64,000 nucleotides of DNA from NCBI RefSeq assembly GCF_049634645.1, contig NC_134736.1, positions 12,091,001 to 12,155,000 of the forward strand, read 5' to 3'. The position numbers were made by a program, and so were the translations under genes. How positions within the stretch are numbered: position 1 is the stretch's first letter; each line of letters opens with the position of its first letter. Source of the DNA: Pelodiscus sinensis (lineage: Eukaryota > Chordata > Testudines > Trionychidae). The notes beneath the pieces were generated by a model, which saw only the letters and a list, made by a program, of their open reading frames with translations, had not been told where the DNA came from and ran no database searches. Shown one piece after another: positions 19,447 through 30,961 of this stretch.

Positions 19447-19827
19447 GTGCTTACAGGGACCCTACCCCCCATCCCGGACAAACAGTTCTCAAGGTTCCCC
19501 GCTTGCTTTTCTACCTTGATGAGGGACAGCAAAGCAGTCCTGTCTTGGAGTGCCCTGAGTGCCTGCACTTGGGTCACCACAGCACTCGGCCACATGGAGC
19601 CAGAGCTGCCCCTGGGCACATCGGTGCATCTCGTGGGGTCGTTGCCATCAGCCCGGCTGCACTTGCTGCAGGCTGCCATCCGGGATGTCCATCGGGGGGC
19701 TGTCAGGATCCAGGAGGCCCTGAGGGACAGCGTTCACCCCGAGGAGCCCTCAGTGTCTCCCCAGTCCTCCCCACCGGGGGCTCGTGCCCCATTCCTCCCT
19801 CACGTCCTTCCACTTACCCTTCTCTAG
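19447..19827 (+). pseudogene. second gene of the Harbinger-like element (unknown function)
   Basis: The frame encodes 126 residues with no domain I recognise. It ends in a conserved-looking tail (AVRIQEALRDSVHPEEP then PFLPHVLP) that recurs on the opposite strand of the copy at 43533-43156. An AATAAA polyadenylation signal follows the stop at 19846-19851. Conservation of frame and C-terminus in two copies suggests it once encoded protein. The start is not reliable, because the upstream part may be an exon boundary. It could also be a chance open frame within conserved transposon sequence. Confidence 0.4.
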
Positions 19828-20044
19828 CCCCCCTTCCTGATGTCAAATAAAAGATACGTATGTTCAAAAATAGAAACTGGGTTTAATGAACAAAACTGGG
19901 GAGGGGGGATGAACCTCTGGGGAGACTGGGAAAAGGAGGTGGGAGAGGGGAAGAGAGAGGGTGGGAGAGGGGAGTGGGTAACCTGGGAGGAGGGAGCTGG
20001 AAGGGAGAAGCAAGGGGAAGAAGTGGGAGGGGAAGCTCAGGGCC

Positions 20045-20160
20045 CAGGGTTGGGGGTCTCGCCGGACCAACTTGATTTTCATGCAAACCTTCTCCTGGGT
20101 TCACATGTGGCCTTTGGTGGCCAGACTGGCAGCTATCGTGCCATAGACGGCATCAACCCT
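20045..20160 (-). pseudogene. Myb/SANT-like domain fragment
   Basis: Read on the minus strand, in broken frame, this gives the second half of a trihelix Myb/SANT-like DNA-binding domain: an IAASLATKGH stretch, then a QEKVCMKIK helix. It corresponds to 42165-42250 on the + strand of the other copy. It is truncated at 20160. Confidence 0.6.
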
Positions 20161-20170
20161 GAGCCAGTGA

Positions 20171-21498
20171 GTTGTATCCCGCAAAAGCTTCGGGCCCAAG
20201 AAATCGGTTCACTCCGAGGTGCTACCAGGCTTCTTGTTGGTATTGCTGAAGCAGACTCACACGCCAGTCCCTGAACCCAAAAGAGAGACGAGGCTGCTCT
20301 GGTCTGACCCCCTGTGGATGACACCAGGCTGGTTCCCATTGGAGCACTGGCCGCTGCAATTGCCTCCATTAGCCAGTGTCCCTGGGACGGGACAGGTCGG
20401 GAGTGAGGGTCCCTGGCCTGCGTCCCTCCAGCTCTCAGAGACGGCAGGTTAACATCAGTGTGGGGCCGCACCCCAGGCCTGCCCTTCGACACCCACCCAC
20501 CCAATGCTAAAGAGGTCCAGAGCCTTCTTGTAAGCACATTTGCCCTGCCCAAAAGTGGCTGCCACGTCCCAGACTTTCCTGTCACGTTGCCTAGTGGCTT
20601 TTCATATTTCACAACCCTCCTGGAGCCCCAGAACACGGCTGCAAAGCCAGGGCTGCGCGTGGGATCCTCCTGGGGGCTGCAGAAACACAGGTCCCGGGGG
20701 CATGGGTTCACAAGCCACTGTCTGCGAGGGAGCTCGGACCATCGTGCAGTGAAAGACGTCACCACACCGAGAAAGCATTTGGTGACTTCCCCTGAGACCA
20801 TGGTCACCCAGCCCCCAGCTAACCCTTGTATGTGCGCGTGCGCACGAGTGTGCGCGTGTGTTCTGGGCCTGATTCTGAGTTAGTTTGCTCTGGGACAAAT
20901 CAAGTGTAATTCCCTGAAAGCCGTGGGTGGCGGGTAACCCCCTGTTCCGACAGGCTAGCCCACTGGCCCCACCCCTTTCCCCTGAGGCCTCACTCCCACC
21001 TACTGGGCCCCCAATGCCCTCACCCCCTGTGGCTGGAAGAGCCCCAGCCTGCTTGCCACAGCTGCCAGCCAGTTTGCCCCAGCCACACCAGCTGGCCAAG
21101 CACTGGTCTGAGTACCCCTTCTCCCTGGGCCATCCCAGCTTCTAGCTGTTGGCCAGCCCGAGCACCAGGTCTCTGGCTTCAGGGCGGGGGGGGGGGGGGA
21201 AATGGGGTTAGGGTTTGACCCCCCCCCTTGGCCTATGATCCCTGACACACTGCTGGAAGCCAGGGCGCTACCCCAGTGCTCGCAAAAGGCATCTCGGACT
21301 CAAGCTGTCTGGCAGCAGCATGGCTCCTGCTGGAGGGACTAGGACCATTGTGGTTTGAAGGCTCTCGCTACAGTCCTGCGTGGAGTCGCACCTGCCAGAA
21401 GGGCCACAGATCTCCATGGGTTTGCAAGGCTCTAGGTCGCCTCTCGGGGGAAAGCTCCCACATGCTGCATGCACTAGGGACCCTCCAGTCTATCTCGG
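20171..21498. other. no gene recognised
   Basis: A 224-codon minus-strand frame (20807-20133) crosses the element boundary and has no domain. A short run of alternating gcgcacg lies near 20833-20860. A G-run is at about 21186-21199. Confidence 0.4.
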
Positions 21499-21499
21499 C

Positions 21500-21910
21500 T
21501 AGGGCTGCCAGGTGTCCGGTATTGACCCGGATAGTCCGGTATTTTCACCTCCTGTCCGGTAAAAAAAATTCAGAAAATACTGGACACCTAAAATGTCAGG
21601 TATTTTCTGATTTTTTTCCCAGCCAGGAGGCAAAAATACTGGACACCTGGCAACCCTACGACACACTCAGCAACCAGAGCCAGTGCCTCCCGCCCCCACT
21701 TACCTGGTTCTGCAGAGGAGCTGTCTGGCCCGGAACAGGGGGACAAGATGGCCAGCAGCTGCCTGTTAGGAGAGGCAGAGTATTCTTAAAGGGGCCACGC
21801 TGGGTTTTTTGTTTGTTTTTTTTGCTTACTAGCTCTCGGGGTCCTTTTTTTTGTTCAACAGCTTTGGTCTCCCCCCTTTTTTTTCCTCAACAGAATTTTT
21901 TTCCCGGTGG

Positions 21911-21960
<50 letters not shown>

Positions 21961-21992
21961 ATATTTTTGGTTTAAACCATCTGGCAACCCTA
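21500..21992 (-). mobile_element. composite hAT-like element, TAGGGTTGCC family, with hairpin end
   Basis: It begins tagggctgccagg and ends ctggcaacccta. The left part (21500-21658) is itself an inverted repeat around tccggtattttc/gaaaatactgga. The right part carries T-rich stretches and a (tg)n run at about 21913-21957. The same layout in the opposite orientation lies at 25768-26366. A third, shorter relative at 61232-61525 has an 8-bp duplication, which supports hAT. No convincing duplication was seen here. Confidence 0.65.
21913..21957 (+). repeat. (TG)n microsatellite
   Basis: About 22 tg units lie inside the composite hAT-like element. The related copy at 25.8 kb lacks the expansion. 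Confidence 0.9.
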
Positions 21993-24730
21993 GAGAGGAC
22001 AGTAAATAGCATTCTGGGACTTTTAAATCTGTATTTATTCCTGCCGTATAAAAACATCTCCTCTAGGCATGCAGGAACTGCTTAATATTAAGAATAACTG
22101 AAATGTACTAATGTCAAGAGACTGAGCTGAGCCCCCCCACGGGAGAAGGGGTTACAGCTTTAGAGTGCTAACCCCAGCTCCAGAAGTGGCTTTATCGCCT
22201 TTACCCAGGGAGCCCAAGCCCAGTGTCAGAGCGATCCACAGACCGGCCAATGGCCTCAGTGAGTGAGACTAGAGCAATGTTGTGTCTCACTTCTCGGGAG
22301 GGCTGTGAGTTTGCCATGGAGGTCACAGGAGTCACAGATTCCCTGGCTTTCTGGGATCTCTGAGGGAGCCTGTGGCCACATGGGGCATGGGGAGCAGGGC
22401 TGGGAGGGGAAACAGGAGACATGTCCCCCAGCCCTCCCCTGCCAGAGTCCCCAGGGTTCTGGGAAGCCAAGCACATTGGGAGGGTCCCAGAGGGACTGGA
22501 AGTTCATTCCCAGTGTTCTGTCTAGTGCTGGGAGTCAGGGGGCTGATGGGGAGAAAAAGCCCCTGCTCAGGGTCTTCACACTTCCCTCACCCGGAGCCTA
22601 TGGGGGCCCTGCCCTACGCTGCCTCCCCCCACTAGGCAGAGCCTGAGAGTCAGATCAGGCTCCAGCTTGCCTTACTCTCAGGGCTCCTTCCCTGCAGGCC
22701 TGCAGTTCCTCCGTCCCCATCTCTCCCGCTTAGAGTTGTGCAGTCAGAGGGGCCTTCGCAGACACAGAATCGCCCCACAGTGCTCCCCTGAGCTTTGTGG
22801 GGCAGGGCCAAGGCTTGCGACGCTATCCCTGCCCTGGAAGGCTGGGTCTGCAGAGCTGCTTTTCACAGCCCCCACCACCAGGCACCTGCGTTGCTGCTGG
22901 GGCACTGGGCCCTTTCGCTACCTAGGAACTGTCTGGCACCACGTGACCGTCCCCTGTGGCACCATCAGTGAGCTCTGGCCAGGCAGCACATCCCTCCATC
23001 CCTTCCCTGCCCAGTCCTTGGCTCGGTGAGGTGCCTCTGCCCCGTTTGAGCAGCTCCCCTTTCCCCCGACCCATAATGGCTCCCTCTCTCTGTCACCTGT
23101 AGCTTGGGTCCAGCTTTCCCTTTGCCCTACATTCCCCTCTGCTTGTGCGACGCCTGCCCGTGCGCCTCACATGCTTCCCTGCTGGCATTCAGCGGGGAAA
23201 CCCTCCTATCTGGGTATCTCTGGGCCTATGTATTATTCATGCTCTCTCTTGTTCTTGGGTAAGCAAAGAAACCAAATAAATATTCATTCCAGAGGCACAC
23301 AGACCCCTCCCTCGCTCCTGCCGCGGTGTGGGGCGCTCAGGGATACAGGAGCATTCATCCAGCGGCAAAAGTGGGAAATGAATGACCTGAAAAGTAAGAG
23401 GTTATCAAGCAATTATCACAGCAATTGTTCTCTAGTCATTTGAATGAGCTGCCAGGTTCTGCTGACATATTCAATGGAGCAGGAGCAGCCGTCCAGAGTT
23501 TCACACACTGAAGAAGTCAGATCTTTTGCCAGGATCACACCAGCTCAGACTGGCGGGGGCTCAAGCCCACAGCTGGGTGATGGCGGGTGTTGCTGTAAGA
23601 GGAATTTGCTGGTCTCTGCAGAGTTCCCACTGCCACCAGCAGACCCTCCTGGCCTGGGGCAGAAAGGAGCTAATGGAAGAAAGAGAGTGGGGATGGGGGC
23701 GAGGAGAGGCGGTAGTTTTCATTGCTCCTGCTTAGGTTGGCGAGAGAGACCAGTTTTCACACTACAGGGAGCTGTCTCCCAGCCCGGATCTGAAGATGCA
23801 CTCTGTGTGGCTCCACACTGGTCTCTCTCACCAGCAGAAGCAGGGCCAATAAAAGTTCTTAACTCTCCCACCTTGCTCTCTAGTGTCCTGGGACTGACAC
23901 AGCTGCAGCCATGCTTGATTCCACAGACAGCCACAGCCTCCGGCTTGACAGCAGGCTCAATCCAGTTCCTTTCTGTAGTAAAAGCAGCTGGGGGCTTTGG
24001 AGTGACTGCCCATGGCACCGGGGCCCATTGATGTCACTGGGCTTAGGGCCCTACATTCCTGTGAGGGCTGGACAGAGATCCAAGGCAGATAGATTAACAG
24101 TCTGCAGACTTTGGGGCTAGGATGCTGGCAGGAGTTTGGGTGTGTTGGGCAGAGAAAGCCAAGCAACGTGAGCGGGACCTGGACAGCAAGCAGAGACAGA
24201 GCTTGCTGGGCACAGAGCTCACGGCAAGAGCAGCTGCTGCTTTCTCTCTTGTGTTCAGGGGAGCAGGGCTTTGTGCATGTTTTATGGATATACAGGCTCA
24301 CACCAGGAACAGACTGATCTGTATTGCCAGGTTCTTGTCTTCATGGAAACAACCCTGCTGGCAGCCCTGGAGTCCTGGTGAGCCGCTCGGGCAGGAGGGG
24401 CCTGGCTGACCTGCAAAATCAGGCAACTCCCAGAGCTGCTTATACTGGGATCTCCGCTCCCATCCAGGCCTGCCTGTGTCCAGCCCAGAAGGTCGCCCCT
24501 GCCTGTGCTTTAGGGTGGATGGGCACAAGGCAGACCATGTGGGGCTGTACAAACACAGAGAGGGGTGAAGGGCAGGTCAGGCTAGGAATAGAGTGCTCTG
24601 GATCACATGGCAATCTGGGCGCAAGCACCCCCCCCCCCCATTTTATGGCTGGGCTCAGCAAAGGGAGGACCAGCGACATGGTCACAGCCTGTCAGTGCCT
24701 GCCTGGGGACTACTGGGAGTGACACACATT
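21993..24730. other. no gene recognised
   Basis: Open frames up to 195 codons (23444-24031, +) lack domains and splice context. No repeats with clear termini were found. Confidence 0.4.
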
Positions 24731-24734
24731 CAGG

Positions 24735-24910
24735 CAGGAAAGAAGGCATGCCTTCTTGGCAGGAACCACCGGAACAATTTGCCAAGGGACGTGGTGGCTT
24801 CTCCATCACTCACCACGTTAACAACAAGCTGGTGCTTTTCTGGAAGCCCTGCTCTAGAAATGACCGGGGGTAGGACTCTGGCCAGTGTGGTGCAGGGGAG
24901 CTGAAAGGGC
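24735..24910 (+). mobile_element. probable CR1 3' end fragment
   Basis: It contains aggaaccaccggaacaattt, gccaagggacgtggtggctt and a ctccatcac segment. These follow the order of the CR1 3' untranslated end, though the sequence is degraded. Confidence 0.5.
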
Positions 24911-25765
24911 CCTTCTGGCCTTGGAATCTCGCCCTCCTTTGGGCCAGCTCTGCATTTGCCTTTTGCAGGTGAAGCTGAGAGGTGGTGGCTAGCCCCTGGG
25001 GACTGGTTTCTTGCCACACTGTCACCTCTCACTGAATATCTGCAGCTAGGGCCAGCCTCTTCCCCACTTGCTCCTGCCAGGCACCTAGCATCCCTGCTCC
25101 GCCTGGGCCAGACAAGGGCCACAAAGCCTGAGTAGAGCTGCGATGGCTCCAGCTTTGCAGGGCAGAGTGAGTCCTGCCATCAGGAGCTGTAAGCGCTTTC
25201 CAGAGGAAGCTAATACCATCAATTGCAGATCATCTGCCTTTCATCTCCCTCCTCTCCTGTTCTGAGCTGCGCCGGGCCCCTCGTCTGCTCTCCGCCCCAT
25301 GCAATCAGCAGTGCCGTGATTGCTTCTGTCGGGTCCATCTCCGCGCCTGGCTGCCATTCCGCCCTGCCCCCACTTCATGGCCGGGCCAAGCAGCTCACTT
25401 GTCGCAAGTGAGATTTAATGAGCTCTGGCTGAGGGAGATTTATTCCAAATGGCGCATTCGGCCTGGGTCTCTCCCCCACCTCAATTCCCTCTCCAGGCAT
25501 CAGGCCCCTTGATTGCCGCTTGTCTCCAGCACGCCCTCCGCTCACCCATTGCTGCGCCAATGCAGATGGATCACGGGTTATTAGCCTGCTGCAGCCGCTC
25601 TCTCTTCTGCCCACTTCAGCTGCAGCTCATTGTCTCCTGTCTCAGGACTGCAAGGGCTGTCACGGGCGCTCAGCTCTGTGGTTCACACAGGGCCCATCCT
25701 GCGTGGTCCCGGTGCAGCTGATCTCAGTGCCCAGGCGCCAACCCCTCGCTAAGGTTGCTGCCGAG
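24911..25765. other. unique-looking sequence, possible conserved noncoding block
   Basis: From about 25200 to 25640 low-repeat sequence holds many short motifs (caattg, caatcag, gagatttaatgag). No frame longer than about 120 codons and no repeat features are present. This is a candidate conserved element only. Confidence 0.35.
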
Positions 25766-25767
25766 AT

Positions 25768-26366
25768 TAGCGTTGCCAGATGGTTTAACCAAAAATACCG
25801 AACACCCCCACCCCACACAAAAAAACACCAGGGAAAAAATTCTGTTGAGGGGGAAAAAAAAGGTGGAGACCAAAGTTGTTGAGAAAAAAAAAAGAAAGAT
25901 TCCAAGAGTTATTAAACTAAATTAATTAATTAATTAATAATAAAACAGCATGGCCCCTTTCAGAGTGTGTGCAGAGTCAGAAGAGGGATAGGAACAGCGG
26001 AGCGGTTGAGCACTAAGACCCAGGGAAGGCATTGCTTCCCCTTGATCTTTAGGCTTTTTGCCGGCAGACATTTTGTTTTCTTGGTCAAGCCAGAATGCAG
26101 CTTCCCAGTGGAATCAGGTAAGCAGGGGGTCCAGGGGCGGGTGGCTGGGGGTATCAGGGGTCTGAGGAGGGGAGGCCAGGGGCTGGGCCCAGTTAGCAAG
26201 TGTGTTGTAGGGTTGCCAGGTGTCTGGTATTTTCGCCTCCTGGCTGAGAAAAAAAAAGAGAAAATATCGGACATTTTAGGTGTCTGGTATTTTCTGAATG
26301 TTTTTACCGGACAGGAGGTGAAAATACCAGACTGTCCGAGTCAATACTAGACACCTGGCAACCCTA
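25768..26366 (+). mobile_element. composite hAT-like element, TAGGGTTGCC family, second copy
   Basis: It starts tagcgttgccagatgg and ends acctggcaaccctag. The first part is A-rich and mirrors 21800-21992. The last part (26208-26366) is a hairpin with tagggttgccaggtgtctgg at its start and the inverse at its end. A tract of ttaat units lies at about 25921-25938. Flanking duplications are not evident. Confidence 0.65.
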
Positions 26367-26549
26367 GTTTTCAGAGCGGCGAAAGTCAACAAAGGCAACA
26401 GGAGCATCATTTCCAAAGGAGCAACTGGCTGTCGGGTGGAGAATGCAGCCCCCTCTTGGGGGCCCCCGAAGGCTTCCTGGCCTTGCCAGAGACTCTTTTC
26501 CTAGTTACTGAGGTTCTTAAAGAAATTTGGCAGTGGATCATTTTTGTTT

Positions 26550-27640
26550 GCCCCTGCATGATGGTAGCAACAGAACATCACTGACATTTCAAAGCATCCA
26601 TATATTTAACGTTAATTGAAATCTTGTGTATAGGTTCTATCTCAACAAATGAATTGTTAATGAAGCTAAGTTATTAGCAATTGTTGTATCTAGGTCTTAC
26701 GATTACATAGGCCATAAACAGGCCAGGTCAACAGTCTTTTAAGTGGAACTATTGTGACATCAAAGGCAAATCAACCAATCACAATCTTTCCTCTACAGCT
26801 ACATTGCATGCAACAATTCTAATAGTTATTAAAGGACTTGGTGGTATGAGGGAGACTGGACACATGACAGGATTTCTAACTGGCACAGCCACTGCTGCTC
26901 TGTAAAGATTCTGCAGCTGAACACTAGTTTCTGAGTTCCGAAAGCACGCACCACACCTCGTGCCTCTCAGATTTTGGGAAGCGTTTCAGATTCTTACACC
27001 TGGGTTTGAGTTCTGTAGCTATCATTAGAAATCTCACCTTGGCCCTTTTTTAGTGACTTTATCTGCAGTGAAATTGTCCTTACAACAAACATGAATTATT
27101 TGGCAGAATGCAGGTAAAACAGAGCAGGAGTTCAGTTGATGAGGCAATTAATGCATTTTTAATGAACATCATCAGCATAGAGGCATGTCCATTGGAATGG
27201 TGGCCAAAGCATGGATGTTTAGCACATCTGTCAAATAAATACCCTGCAGTTCCAGCTACAACACTTTCAAGTGACATTATTAACAAGAAGCAGGCAAAAG
27301 TATCTCTGAAATTGTAAACAAACTTGTTTGAGCAGTTGTCTGAACAAGAAGTAGGACTGAGTGGACTTACAGGCTCTAAAGTTTTGCATTGTTTTAATTT
27401 TTAATGCTGTTATATTTGTACTTAATTCTACATTTGTAAGTTTAAGTTTAATGATAAAGAGATTGCACTACAGGATTTGTATGAAGTGAATTGAAAAATA
27501 CTTGCTTTTGTTTTTATAGCATAAATATTTGTAATCAAAATATCGAAGTGAGCATTGCATACTTTGTATTCTGTGTTGTAATTTAAATCAATACATTTTA
27601 AAATGTAAAAAACATTCAAAATATTTAAATAAATGTTATT
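26550..27640 (+). mobile_element. decayed hAT transposon region (A+T-rich)
   Basis: The composition drops sharply in G+C relative to both sides. A C-terminal hAT dimerisation remnant sits at 27108-27317. The extent is set by composition only, and no terminal repeats were found. Confidence 0.45.
27108..27317 (+). pseudogene. hAT transposase C-terminal dimerisation remnant
   Basis: In 69 codons the frame shows ACPLEWWPKHG, LAHLSNKYPAVPATT and a KKQAKVSL-like tail. This matches the conserved order of the hAT C-terminal dimerisation region (P-LEWW, L-KYL-IPATS, RA-L) as found in ZBED-type proteins. The catalytic core upstream is not recognisable. It is an old fragment. Confidence 0.6.
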
Positions 27641-28286
27641 CAATTATTGTTTATCAGTGTGATTAGTGCTGGGGCGACAATACTATGTAATGGGGAGACC
27701 CAGGGAAGGGACCAGTCCCTGAATTCCAATGTATCTGTGTGTGAGGGCTCTCTCTGCACTCTAGTCTGTTTCCCTGTTAGTCCTGCCTTGATGTGCAGGA
27801 GGCTACCACAGTCATGCCATGGGGAGCTTTCTAGCACTGATGGGGTCATGAATCTTGAAGCAGCAGTGACATTTGGGCCAAACAACTTACTAGTGAGAAC
27901 TCCTGATCCATAAACCCAGTCTCGTTTCTGCCACTGACTCCTTATGAGCTCAGCCACTGAGAATGGAGCAGTCTCAGTGGGCTCTGCAGAGGATCTATGC
28001 TGTGACGGGGCACGGCAGGGCCAGGGGGCTTTTCTCGGGGTCTGATTTGGCCATCCCTGGGGGGCAGCATATTCACATGACTAGGCCCACGGCCTGCAGG
28101 GTGCTGGTTGTAGGAGTGGGTTATGGCTCATCACGCATGTTGCAGAGACGGGCTTTTGAGCCCCCTAGTGCTCCAGCCAGTATGCCCACTGATTCCTAAG
28201 GCAAGACACTGGCCCGCTTTGGGTAACTAGGCCGGGCATGCCCCCCAATGCAGAGGGAGCCGGGCTGGGCGGGCCCTTTGCTCTTT
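27641..28286. other. no gene recognised
   Basis: No domain or repeat boundary is visible. The sequence tgtgacggggcacggcag at 28001 resembles the start of gypsy LTRs, but no matching end was found. Confidence 0.35.
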
Positions 28287-28473
28287 AAGTATCAGAGGGG
28301 TAGCTGTGTTAGTCTGAATCTGCATAAACAACGAGAAGTCCTGTGGCACTTTATAGACTAACAGATTTATTGGAGCATAAGCTTTCGTGGGCAAAAACTG
28401 ACTTCATCAGATGCATGTCATCTGACAAAGTGGGTCTTTGCCCACAAAAGCTTATGCTCCAATGAATCTGTTA
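28287..28473. mobile_element. Penelope-like tail in inverted arrangement
   Basis: An antisense tail (gtggcactttatagactaac ... gagcataagctttcgtgggc, 28339-28393) is followed after about 45 bases by a sense copy of the same segment (cccacaaaagcttatgctcc, 28441-28460, then aatgaatctgttag). Together they form an inverted repeat with arms of about 35 bp. Such inverted ends are known for Penelope-like insertions. Confidence 0.65.
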
Positions 28474-28735
28474 GGGTACGTCTAGACTACATGGCTCTGT
28501 CGACGGAGCCATGAAACTAGTTTACCCGACATAGTCAATGAAGTGGGGATTTAAATAATCCCCGCTTCATTAAAATAAAAATGGCCGCTGCGCTGTGCAG
28601 ACAATCAGCTGATCCGGCACAGCACGGCAGTCTAGATGTGGATCAGTCAACGAGGGAAGCCTTTGTTGACCGCTCCCTTATACCTTGTGAAATGAGGTTT
28701 ACAGGATCGGTCGGCAAAGGCTTCCTGGTAGGCCT
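28474..28735 (+). mobile_element. poly-hairpin element (copy P4), truncated
   Basis: It starts with gggtacgtctagactac, directly after tta. It has hairpin 1 (about 28491-28512, atggctctgtcgacggagcc), hairpin 2 (28537-28571, aatgaag...cttcatt) and an aaaatggccgctgcgctg segment. A final hairpin, gaagcctttgttgaccg/cggtcggcaaaggcttc, has a loop (28677-28704) containing the conserved core in reverse orientation. No right terminus was found. The element appears cut near 28735. Confidence 0.65.
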
Positions 28736-28739
28736 GAGC

Positions 28740-30276
28740 TGTCCTGGCATATTAAGGACCCGTCAGGAAGCAATAATAATGGGCAAAGGGGCATTTCCCA
28801 TGAGAGACAGAGGGTCTGCGTGGTGCTGGAAAGAGGAGAATTCCCTATAACAGGCTGGAGGCAGGTGAGGAGGCCTGAAGGCAGAGCAAGAGGAGATCTG
28901 GGTATAAATCTGCTAAGCAGGAGACACAGCTTCCAGCCAGTGTGGGGAAAGGACCCTTCCAATAGGCTTCAAACAGCAAAATGAACAGGTTTGGGGGATG
29001 GGGTCGGGAGCAGCAATTTCTGCAGCAGGGAGCGAAGAAGCAAAACTCCATCCAGGGGGAGAATGGCTGCCAGGGGACAGGGGGAAGGGAAAGGAGAAAC
29101 TCCTCCAAAATGTCTGCATTGGAGGGGGAATGGCAAGAGCAGCCCAGCTCGCCCGTGATGAGCTCCCAGCCATAGGGCTCCCCAACACTGCAGGATCTTT
29201 GCAGCTCTCACTGCCCCAGGGACACTCCCTGCTGCTCTCCCAGCATCAGAGGCCTTGGGTGGAGTCTTGCCTGGCCAGGCTCTTGCTGTGGGGCTGGGAC
29301 ATGCACAGGGACTGGTGAGGGGTTAGTATACAGTGATCACGCCGGTGGGCTGGGCCAGAGCCAGAAAGCAAGCCGTGGCCTGCTTCTCTGCCACTCCATT
29401 CCTGATATGGGGCGGGAGGGTGCCCTAAAGTGACTGGGTACCTGGGACCCTACAAGCCCTAAGGGTGGCATGTAACACATGGCTGGAAGCCACACGGATC
29501 AGTGCTATGTCGCATCATGCCCATCCAGGAAGCCTGCTGATACAGACTGGACACACATGTGTAATGTCATGTCTGGCAAGTGGCGCTATGCCACGCTTGA
29601 ACCAGACAGAGGCATGTGGTTCTGTCTGCCCGAATGTGTCACCAGTGGGAGGCCAAAACCCAAGAACAGCAGATTGACGTGCACACTGAACAAATCCATC
29701 CAGAAAGCCAGGAAAAGCACTTCAGCATGCAGCCAAGAAAGCCTCCTGCCTGTGAAGCAAGCCAGGGAGCATTGGGAAGAGACAAGGAGGGAGAAAAGGC
29801 CATATTGGCCTCCTCCCTGGGAGGGACTAATGGGGCCAGAGCCCTGGACGTCACAGAATGACAGGTCCTTCAGCCAAGGGGGCTGAAGTGTGCGGGAACT
29901 GAATAGAGAGGAAAAACCTGGGTATTTTTGGAATTTGTTGAGCCCTACCAGTTCTCTCCAAATAGGAGGGCAAAAAAACTCTCTCATCTGAATGGAAACA
30001 GAAAGTCCTGGATTCACATGACTCCAAGAGCTGGGGATTTAAGAAAACCACTAAACAGCAGCAGGTTCATGATGACTCTTGAGTGTTGGCCGCCTGCATG
30101 GAAAGCAGCAATTTTACCTGCATTTCCTGGTCAGGTTAGAGGCCCACTCCGGCAGTTGCCAGCTGGGGACAATTATGTGAGGGTGTGAAGGGAACAAAGC
30201 AGCTTTTTTTCTGCTTTAATAAACCATGATAAACGAGGAAACTTCTGTGGTGGGTGACAAATGAAGGTCCTTGCTG
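28740..30276. other. no gene recognised
   Basis: There are several open frames of 80-140 codons on both strands with no domain. No repeat termini were identified. Confidence 0.4.
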
Positions 30277-30521
30277 CAGGGTAAGCTGGGGAGGGCTAGC
30301 CTCCCACTAGTTTGAATTAAGTGGCTACACAGCCCTTAATTCGAACTACTTAATTCGAACTAGGCGTTAGTCCTTGTAGAATGAGGTTTACCTAGTTCGA
30401 ATTAAGCGCTCCGCTAGTTCGAATTAAGTTCGAACTAGCAGTTTGTATGTGTAGCGCCAATTAAAGTTAATTCGAACTAATGTCTGTTAGTTCGAATTAA
30501 CGTTGTAGTGTAGACATACCC
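30277..30521 (-). mobile_element. poly-hairpin Harbinger-like element end (copy P2)
   Basis: On the minus strand it begins at 30521 with gggtatgtctacactac and repeats the ttcgaa hairpins of P1. The core in its loop lies at 30363-30392. The similarity ends within the leader-like segment (ctccccagctt, near 30283). It represents the same subfamily as P1 and P3. Confidence 0.7.
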
Positions 30522-30524
30522 TGT

Positions 30525-30865
30525 CTTATAAACCTCTACCTTTTCCCTCTGCTGCCATATCTCCTCCCCTTGCTCCATCAGCTCCCCTGGTGCCTGCTGC
30601 CCCCCCCCAACCCGTCACCCTCCTCTGCTGTCCTGACCCCTGCCCTTCTCACTGCCCTCAGCCTTCCTGAGACCTGCCCCCCTCCACCAGCCCTTCTCTC
30701 CTCCCCATGCCCACTCTTCCAGTAGCCCCATTCTGATCATGTAAGCTACCCCTCCTCATCCATTCTCCTAACACCTCCCACTACACACCTGCCCTGCCTC
30801 TCTCCACTGGTGCTGGTCCCTCCCCTGCAGGTGTCTGCCCTTCTGCTTCACCCCCAGAATTCCCT
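30525..30865. other. pyrimidine-rich noncoding sequence
   Basis: A long C/T-rich stretch with a C-run at about 30600-30609. No gene or terminal repeat is present. Confidence 0.4.
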
Positions 30866-30867
30866 GG

Positions 30868-30957
30868 CATTGGTCATTGTCGGCAGACAGGATACTGGGC
30901 TGGATGAACCTTTGGTCTGACCCAGTATGGCTGTTCTTATGTTATGTTCTTATGTCT
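30868..30957 (+). mobile_element. CR1 3' terminal fragment
   Basis: It reads ctgggctggatgaacctttg, then gtctgacccagtatggctgt, and ends with ttcttatgttatgttcttat. This is the 3' tip of the CR1 subfamily seen in reverse at 42273 and, minimally, at 17268. Confidence 0.8.
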
Positions 30958-30961
30958 CTAG

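Larger units (their letters stand above)
19125..20170 (-). mobile_element. Harbinger-like element with hairpin end and two convergent gene remnants
   Basis: At the left end are successive inverted repeats: gagcccaaatggccgtttgggct, ctccccatgcagcatggggag, and a stretch around ctatttcgaaatagc (about 19299-19335). A + strand open frame (19447-19827) and a minus-strand Myb/SANT fragment (20160-20045) face each other. The arrangement is mirrored in the copy at 41587-43535. The minus-strand 5' part of the Myb gene is missing. The family call rests on that shared arrangement. Confidence 0.55.

Noticed and set aside
21276..22085. 269-codon + frame with a long valine/cysteine run
   Set aside because: It spans the composite hAT-like element; the run is the (tg)n repeat.
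28001..28030. Possible start of another gypsy LTR (tgtgacggggcacgg)
   Set aside because: No matching end, duplication or internal sequence was found.
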